In this document: positions 7,473 to 12,345 of the stretch, piece by piece
How the letters are laid out: each line of letters begins with the position of its first letter
Numbering within the stretch: the stretch's first letter is position 1
NCBI GenBank assembly: GCA_036939975.1
Contig: JALLPB010000888.1
Coordinates: 1-12,345, forward strand
Reading direction: 5' to 3'
Length of the DNA: 12,345 nucleotides
Origin: Cyclostephanos tholiformis
Taxonomy: Eukaryota; Bacillariophyta; Thalassiosirophyceae; Thalassiosirales; Thalassiosiraceae
The notes under the pieces: model-generated
Seen by the model: only the letters and a program-made list of their open reading frames with translations
Database searches by the model: none
What the model was told of the DNA's origin: nothing
Made by a program: the position numbers and the translations under genes

Positions 7473-8490
7473 GAGAATATTGTGAGGAGTAACCACATCA
7501 CTCCACCATTGACATGCATTAGCCCAGAAAGAGCTGAAAAAGGCAGCTGTTTTAATTGACAAGATAGTTCCACCTTGACATTTTAAACACAAGATTCAAT
7601 GCAATTGGCACAATGTTTGTAAATGCTTTCATCCAAAGAGCATCATGCTTGAAAACTATTGTAAACAAATGTACTGCAGTTATTCACCTCTTTTGTTAGC
7701 TGAATTGGGAACTTGGACATGGCCTGGTGGATTTTATAGATGATTATTATTACTATTGGATGGAGCAAATATCTTGTCCTTGTCACCACCCACACTACGA
7801 TCCAAAATCTCCAGACAAACCAAGTCCAGCAAAGAAGAAATCTCCAAGGAAGAGCAATGAATCCACCACAAAACAACAAGAAGTGATCAGGACCTCAAGT
7901 TAGTGAAGGAGATTGCAATGGAAGCAATTGGTGTTGCAAAACAGATACAAACCACCAGTGTGTATGATTGGGACATTGAACAATGCTACCTGATAGGAAA
8001 GGAAAAATGATTCCCTGCCAGCAACAGGGGAGTATGAAATATGTCCATCACCTATACTTATCAAATGGGTCAAATCAAAGAATTTACCAAAGGGACAAAT
8101 CTGAACATTATAAAGAGAACATCATTCTCTTTACCAGGACTTTATTCCAGCAAATAATGCAACACATGTGATTGCTAGTGACCACTGTTCAAATGCAACA
8201 CAACTAAAGTCACCAGTTGTACTATTTGATGACAACCAGGTAGCAGTGGAAGCCGATGTAAAATGAACAAATTCTTGTTTGATTGCATTGATGCAGACAA
8301 GGTGTCAGCACTTGAAATACCTTTGACATTGGGAATGATCCATTATTCATAAGAGCAGTGTCAAAGAAAAATGCCACTTGGCAAAACCACATGCAACTAT
8401 TGATGTCAAAAAAGGAAACCCTGACAAATGGTGTGATACATGCGTAGGTGGGATGGAAAGTAGCATACTTAAACCCTCCTTAAGGTTATT

Positions 8491-8940
8491 TTTATACCTG
8501 GTCTTACACATGAGGAGCTTGTGACATCATGAGAATGGCCACAACACAAAAAAAATTGCCACTAACACCATGCCAGAGACGATCGCCCCTCCAGATGGAA
8601 GGATTCAATCAATCCAAACAATCAAACACATGGGTGACCCGGCAGAGGGGTTGGCTGATGCAATCAGTCAAAGAAGTAGCATAGTATCACTTAAAATAAA
8701 GCAGATATTAATATATTTCTATCAACCACTTTATTTTTTAACAAATTACTTGCCCGCCAACAACAGTCACCAAAACAGCATCAATTGTTGTCAACGGGCG
8801 CACATGTCATACTATTAGATTAAACATATAGTTAAGTTTAATATGGTTGCTCGGTTTTAGTTTTTATTAATCATCAATATGTAAATGAGCTACATTTATG
8901 ACAATAGCAAATTGTCATAGATGATCAATTCAACCTCCAT
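8491..8940. other. Intergenic stretch with small inverted repeats
   Basis: I see no gene that can be supported. The 82-codon frame at 8570-8818 gives a plausible start (MPETIAPPDGRIQS) but then turns to low-complexity sequence. CpG is locally higher (8580-8800) than in the preceding gene relic. Two small inverted repeats are present: an imperfect GCCCG/CGGGC pair around 8752-8800, and ATTAAAC/GTTTAAT at 8819-8825 and 8836-8842. They could mark the edge of a small element. Confidence 0.35.
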
Positions 8941-8947
8941 TGCTTGC

Positions 8948-9070
8948 CATTTTGATGGCCTTGCAAATGCGCCGGTCCAACACCCAGCACATTGCCCAAT
9001 AGCATAGGTGCAGGGCTTTGATAGAAGCCACTGGACACCACCTTTGCTCCATATCGCCCCGGTGGCCAAC
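8948..9070 (+). repeat. Dispersed repeat U, copy 1
   Basis: One of three diverged copies. Shared blocks in order are TTTTGATGGC, CACATTGCCCAATAG, CAGGGCTTTGAT, AAGCCACTGGACACCACC and ATCGCCCCGGTGG. It is followed by an AAC/ACA-rich tail (AACAAAACAACAAT), as is copy 3. Long overlapping minus-strand frames cross copies 1 and 2, but the copies are offset by 180 bases with indels and fall in different frames. It is therefore a DNA repeat and not a coding repeat. Confidence 0.65.
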
Positions 9071-9127
9071 AGGGCACAGCAAACAAAACAACAATAAAAA
9101 ATGTACCATAATATATATATATGCTGA

Positions 9128-9263
9128 CCATTTTGATTGCCATGGTGGTGTGCCCGTATGATACCGAGCGCATTGCTCAGTAGAGGAGGTCCAGGGCTTT
9201 GATTGTAGCCACTTGATGCCACTATTGGGAAAGTATTGCAACCAATAATTGCGATTGGTCAAC
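9128..9263 (+). repeat. Dispersed repeat U, copy 2
   Basis: Matches copy 1 at CCATTTTGATTGCC, GCGCATTGCTCAGTAGAG, CCAGGGCTTTGAT, TAGCCACTTGATGCCAC and GCGATTGGTCAAC. It lies 180 bases downstream of copy 1. A short AT dinucleotide run (about 9110-9122) lies between them. Confidence 0.65.
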
Positions 9264-9507
9264 AATATGCCGTCTTTTTTTCAGATTTTTTTCATCATCA
9301 ATTTGCTGAAAAGAGGGATTGGGTGAAGTCAAGGCCTCTAATAACAATAGGGGTATGACATATCAAACTGATGGGTAGGAGTAGGAGTTAAGTAACACTT
9401 GTAAGAATACTTAGTTGGGGATGCTAAACTAGTTGATATCGATTAAGCAATCAATTTCTATTATGCATTGAAAAGTTGCATGAAAAACTTGTAATCCTCA
9501 TTTAACA
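9264..9507. other. Spacer upstream of transposase relic, no gene seen
   Basis: AT-rich sequence with no open frame or repeat partner that I can identify. Confidence 0.5.
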
Positions 9508-9542
9508 AAAAAGTCTTAAAATGTTATATTTTAAGACTTTTT
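9508..9542. repeat. Perfect 15-bp hairpin just upstream of transposase relic
   Basis: AAAAAGTCTTAAAAT (9508-9522) and its exact reverse complement (9528-9542) flank a 5-base loop. It ends 12 bases before the first ATG of the piggyBac-like relic. It may be a subterminal repeat of that element or a transcript-ending or structured leader sequence. The sequence alone does not decide. Confidence 0.75.
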
Positions 9543-9554
9543 GTCCCAAGTATC

Positions 9555-10758
9555 ATGCACCACACCAAATATGATGACTTGGACATTGAGTATATTGATG
9601 GAGATTTTGGGGAACCATGGTGACATGCAAGAGTAAAAGGGTCAGCAATCCCTGGAGCACCTAGATGATGAGTACCACCCTCATTGCCAGAAGATTGGGA
9701 TGGATATACCCCCCAAAAATACATTGGCCCCTGAGGAATGCAATATTGGCAATCCAGGTGGATGCGGATGGAACATCTTCTTGTTTGCACCTTGTTATGT
9801 GTAACAACAAGCAGGTTGAAAGCGGTGGTAAATGTGCTAGACTTTTTACTCTGGATGGGGCAAAGGTGGTCCTAAAGAATAAGAACAGTTTTAGAGAGCT
9901 TGATGGAGGTTGGCATTTTTATTACCAAAGATGGCAACCTAGTGATTTTGATAGCCTTATACATGGGGTGAGGCAACAAAGGATAATCTAAAGCCTCTAA
10001 GTTGAGTCAGATGGTTGGACATTATGTTAAAATGCCATGGTATTATGACCAATTGGGTGAAGAATGATGCACTTCTCTTCTACCAGATGTTGTTCCCTAT
10101 GTGTCTGCCAAATAAGAATGTTATTGAAGACAACAAATGTCTCCTGTACTTTTCATTGGATACAACATTCACTTTTGACTGTGGTGAGTGAAATTGAGTC
10201 AGGAATTGGGAACAACTGGACTCTGGACTGTTGTAAGCATGCCCAAAATGGTTAAATGGACTGCCGTGCCAATCTGCCATGGCAAGCATCAAACACTTGG
10301 CTCAAGGTGGAAACCTGACAATCCGAGATATGACCCAGTAAACAAATATGAGGGAAAGGCGATGGTTGGATTATATCAAGTGATTTTTTCAATTGAATAA
10401 CATCTTCACTGAGCCAAAGCATGGAATGTCCGGATATGATCCATGCAACAAATATGACTATCTAAAAGGTTCTAGTCCATAACATGAACTATTGCATGGA
10501 AATGAGTCAACTTGGGGACATGGAGGGTATTGTGCTAAATGTAAAGGGAGGTTGCTCCATAAGCTATTTAAAAAAGGAGGACAGTCAACCCTTATCATGG
10601 ATACCAGTCAATGCTATTCATGGTGTTATGTTCATTGTCATAAACTTCCTGTCAAAGCATTGATTATGGATTGTCCAGTCACAGTGCTGGATCTGCTGCT
10701 TGTGTGCCATGGAAACAACAACCAACATTTTTCACTAACCCAAACTCTGCCAAGATAG
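9555..10758 (+). pseudogene. piggyBac-like transposase relic (DDE_Tnp_1_7 type)
   Basis: This was a cut-and-paste transposase acting on element ends at TTAA sites. Patches follow in order: DDLDIEYIDGDFGEPW and AIPGAP (frame 3, 9555-9760), DADGTSSCLHLVMCNNK to LDGGWHFYYQRWQPSDFDSL (frame 2, about 9752-9991), NWVKNDALLFYQMLFPMC (frame 1, to a stop at 10189), PKMVKWTAVPICHGKHQ and SRWKPDNPRYDPV (frame 3, 10188-10400), then frame 1 from 10383 to 10758. That last frame has GYDPCNKYDY, HGNESTWGHGGY, KGGQSTLIMD and YVHCHKLP. At HGNEST the family, as I know it, has a catalytic Asp; Asn stands here (AAT 10501-10503). The Asp of LIMD (10600-10602) is kept. At least three frameshifts and several stops make it inactive. 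The family call rests on motif memory, not a search. Confidence 0.7.
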
Positions 10759-10845
10759 TGAAATTAACAGTATCTCTGGCTCCAAACACTAATATTTATC
10801 AGATTTTAAGTAGGTCTATCTACAGGCCCATCATAGCACCATCTG
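10759..10845. other. Short spacer after transposase relic
   Basis: An open frame started at 10671 crosses this spacer and continues to 10925 (VKLTVSLAPNTNIYQ, VGQIWKIVVKQSPDE). It looks moderately coding-like but belongs to no family I recognise, and it ends inside repeat R copy 1. Confidence 0.3.
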
Positions 10846-10964
10846 TGGGCCAAATTTGGAAAATTGTGGTAAAGCAAAGCCCAGATGAGTGTTACATTGT
10901 CATGGTTGAGACTGAAAATTTTTAATTCCCCACTGACTGCATCCTACAACCCTATTGGATGTCT
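10846..10964 (+). repeat. Repeat R, copy 1
   Basis: Shares with the copies at 11757-12048 the ordered blocks GCCAAATTTGGAAAATTG, AGCCCAGATGA, ATGGTTGA, CCCCACTGACTGCAT, CTACAAC and ATTGGATG. It ends directly at the TTAA of the segment starting at 10966. In one frame copies 1 and 3 both translate to SP(D/N)E and a DC(I/L)L-x-P-x-WM tail, so the repeat may derive from a coding exon. Confidence 0.65.
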
Positions 10965-10965
10965 A

Positions 10966-11718
10966 TTAACAGCTTAACAGCTATAAAGGCTCAGGCAGGA
11001 ATGAAAAACTTTGACCCAGTATCTTTTTAACGTAGGAATCAGGACAATTACAGTACAAAAACACAACCACAACCACAACAAAAATCCCCCCAATGGTGAG
11101 CTTCTGCCCCCTCCAGCAGCATGAATTCAATAGTAGTGCCAGTTCCAGTGCATGGATGATGCAGGCAAGGGGTTAGGGGAGGGCTCTACTGAAGCGATTT
11201 ATTTAACTCGATAAAATAATGGAGTAATTAATATTTATCTAGCTAGCCTATTTATTTTTATCTAGTAAAATGTGCCAAACTTGATGGCAATTGTGATGAC
11301 CATGTCACCAGAGGGATGCAGCATGAGTTGCATTGCCCAATAGAGCACATTTCTGGCTTCACGCAAAGCCACTAAATGCCACCACCAGACAAGTGCTTGC
11401 ATCGTATTGCCCCGGCGGATGCAATGGTCATCATCATCAGTGCAACAAAAAACACAAAACACAACTAGGTTGTAGCTAGCATTTATTGTACTTTTTTACT
11501 AGTTATTTGCAAGGATTGTGTAACCCAAAATGGACTCTCTACTCAGCTCATCGATACAATGAGCTTCATGGAAAAGTGGATCAAGAGCATTGTAGCTGAC
11601 GAGCTAAGGTAATTTTTGATGTGTTCAGATTTTTGAGTAGACAAAAATTGGCAAAGATATTTAATGTTTACAAAGCCTGAAAAAAAACTGGTTGAGAGCA
11701 TAGCTGTTAAGCTGTTAA
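10966..11718. mobile_element. TTAA-bounded segment with perfect 19-bp inverted ends
   Basis: TTAACAGCTTAACAGCTAT at 10966-10984 is repeated exactly in inverted orientation at 11700-11718. The inner 745 bases lie between TTAA copies at 10966-10969 and 11715-11718. The termini are shared, with few changes, by the 372-bp element at 4380-4759. Each end is itself a doubled TTAACAGC. The interior has no transposase: it holds a CA-rich tract (11050-11090), AT-rich DNA and a copy of repeat U. This fits a non-autonomous piggyBac-type element. Frames crossing the left end (MSINSLTAIKAQAG) could argue that the repeat lies in former coding sequence, so some doubt remains. Confidence 0.65.
11280..11429 (+). 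repeat. Dispersed repeat U, copy 3
   Basis: Matches copies 1 and 2 at CTTGATGGC, GCATTGCCCAATAGAGCA, AAGCCACTAAATGCCACCACC and ATTGCCCCGGCGGATGC, and is followed by a CAACAAAAAACAC tail as copy 1 is. It lies inside the TTAA-bounded segment. Copies 1 and 2 at 8948-9263 could therefore be remains of a related element that has lost its ends. Confidence 0.62.
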
Positions 11719-11756
11719 GTGTTCAAGCACATTCATATGTGGTGGATGGGCACATG

Positions 11757-11901
11757 GGGGCACCCTTACTCTGTCAAAACTATGCAAGATCAGGGCCAAT
11801 TTTTGGAAAATTGGGGTAAAGTGGAGCCCAAATGATGTTGTGGTGCCATGGTTGAGCATGTAAACCCCCACTTACTGCATTCTACAACTCAATTCATATG
11901 A
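11757..11901 (+). repeat. Repeat R, copy 2 (tandem unit 1)
   Basis: First of two adjacent units of about 145 bp. Shared blocks with the next unit are ACCCTTAC, CTGT(C/T)AAA, GCCAA(A/T)TTTTGGAAAATTGG, GTGGAGCCCAAATGA, TTGTGGTG, AACCCCC and CAATT. It starts 38 bases past the right end of the TTAA-bounded segment. Confidence 0.72.
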
Positions 11902-12048
11902 GGGAACCCTTACACTGTTAAACCTGTGCTAGGTGTGAGCCAAATTTTGGAAAATTGGGATAAGTGGAGCCCAAATGAGATTGTGGTGTCAGGGTTGATG
12001 ATGCAAACCCCCGTGGACTGCTTACTACATCCCAATTGGATGTTCGGA
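11902..12048 (+). repeat. Repeat R, copy 3 (tandem unit 2)
   Basis: Second tandem unit. It resembles copy 1 more closely at its end (CCCAATTGGATG) than copy 2 does. In one frame it is open from about 11932 to 12090 (VSQILENWDKWSPNE, then VDCLLHPNWMFGG), but no family is recognised. Confidence 0.72.
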
Positions 12049-12152
12049 GGACTGACTCACAACCGGAGGGAAGGCATAAGTAGACCCGATTGAGGACACA
12101 CAATGGATAATGGATCAATCAAGAGCAAGGAACAACGGCGGAAAGCTACCGA

Positions 12153-12345
12153 ATGATGGAGACAGGGGAAGGCAGCAAGGATATGCCAACAATGAATATG
12201 GGGAAGGACCGCTCGCAAAAAAAAGGGAAGAGATCGCCACGACCCCAATATGGCCATCAAAGGGAGTTGAGGCAGTCACACCTGGTGAACTGTTACGCAG
12301 AATATTTATAATCTTGATTATATATAATCCACGCCCGATTATATA
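12153..12345 (+). CDS. Open frame running off the window, hypothetical protein start
   Basis: From ATG 12153 (doubled ATG 12153-12158) a frame of 64 codons stays open to the window end. The frame is also open upstream to a TAA near 12109. The product starts MMETGEGSKDMPTMNMG, then a basic stretch (KDRSQKKREE), then ATTPIWPSKGVEAVTPGELL. Base use differs from the rest of the window: CpG is frequent (12 in 12061-12345), as in unmethylated or recently inserted DNA. A minus-strand frame (12057-12260) overlaps it but has a less protein-like composition. I recognise no family. It could be a host gene's 5' exon or the start of a younger mobile element's ORF. Confidence 0.3.
12316..12329. repeat. Perfect 14-bp palindrome GATTATATATAATC
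   Basis: A self-complementary AT-rich sequence near the window edge, with a related GATTATATA starting again at 12337. It could be a small satellite or hairpin, or chance in AT-rich DNA. Confidence 0.5.

Larger units (their letters stand above)
6260..8490 (+). pseudogene. Long decayed gene of unknown family
   Basis: Coding-like sequence appears in successive patches on the + strand, separated by stops and frameshifts. About 6350-6500 has patches such as FNKYDEGHSMQLFDSLG. 6600-6850 holds an HxD-containing stretch and 6842-7051 is very acidic (DDDTGEIDDG). 7047-7472 holds a Tudor-like stretch. 7700-7893 is Lys/Ser/Pro-rich (SPAKKKSPRKS, resembling a nuclear localisation or DNA-contact tail). 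7876-8400 has patches such as EYEICPSPILIKWVKSKN and HVIASDHCSN. I do not recognise the whole protein. Its place after an LTR-like end suggests the interior of another mobile element, but a decayed host gene is possible. CpG is almost absent: five in the 1,620 bases from 6841 to 8460. Confidence 0.4.

Noticed and set aside
9108..9122. AT dinucleotide run as a regulatory element or origin.
   Set aside because: A short microsatellite in AT-rich DNA, with nothing around it to support a function.
8896..9265. Three overlapping minus-strand open frames of about 80-110 codons with similar peptide stretches.
   Set aside because: The similarity follows from the DNA repeat U. The repeated peptides fall in different frames and no domain is seen.
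1..12345. CRISPR array, bacterial operon, tRNA or rRNA genes.
   Set aside because: No regularly spaced short repeats, no cloverleaf-like sequence and no rRNA-like blocks were seen, and the coding traces are eukaryotic transposons.

Overview
This window looks like a decayed, transposon-dense stretch of a nuclear eukaryotic genome. The best guess is a photosynthetic stramenopile, most likely a diatom. That rests on two protein families read from the translated sequence: a Ty3/gypsy pol of a type I associate with diatoms, and a piggyBac-like (DDE_Tnp_1_7) transposase of a matching type. Both assignments come from motif recognition and were not searched. No intact gene, rRNA, tRNA or CRISPR array was found. 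Almost every coding trace is broken by stops and frameshifts, and much of the window is extremely poor in CpG, as expected of old methylated transposon DNA.

Layout. 1-1130: AT-rich, then low-complexity DNA with a CAACAC-rich block. 1130-2076: first Ty3/gypsy pol fragment (copy A, reverse transcriptase only). 2089-2566: LTR-like segment. 2700-5710: second, longer relic of the same pol family (copy B: RT, RNase H, integrase), interrupted at 4380-4759 by a small TTAA-flanked element and carrying a 75-bp internal duplication. 5927-6153: second LTR-like segment, ending in the same 12-base junction as the first. 6260-8490: decayed gene of unknown family, with an HxD oxygenase-like stretch, an acidic linker, a Tudor-like stretch and a Lys/Ser/Pro-rich stretch. 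8948-9263: two copies of a dispersed repeat. 9555-10758: piggyBac-like transposase pseudogene. 10966-11718: a 753-bp TTAA-bounded segment with perfect 19-bp inverted ends, containing a third copy of the dispersed repeat. 10846-12048: three copies of another repeat, two of them in tandem with a 145-bp period. 12153-12345: open frame running off the window in CpG-normal DNA.

How the parts relate. The most interesting system is a possible piggyBac-type family made of a dead transposase and two short non-autonomous elements. The two elements share terminal sequence (consensus TTAACAGCTTAACAGCTAT). One of them sits in the pol relic so that removing it and one TTAA restores the reading frame exactly. 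The order of events would be: gypsy insertion and partial duplication, inactivation, later hopping of the TTAA elements, and continuing CpG loss.
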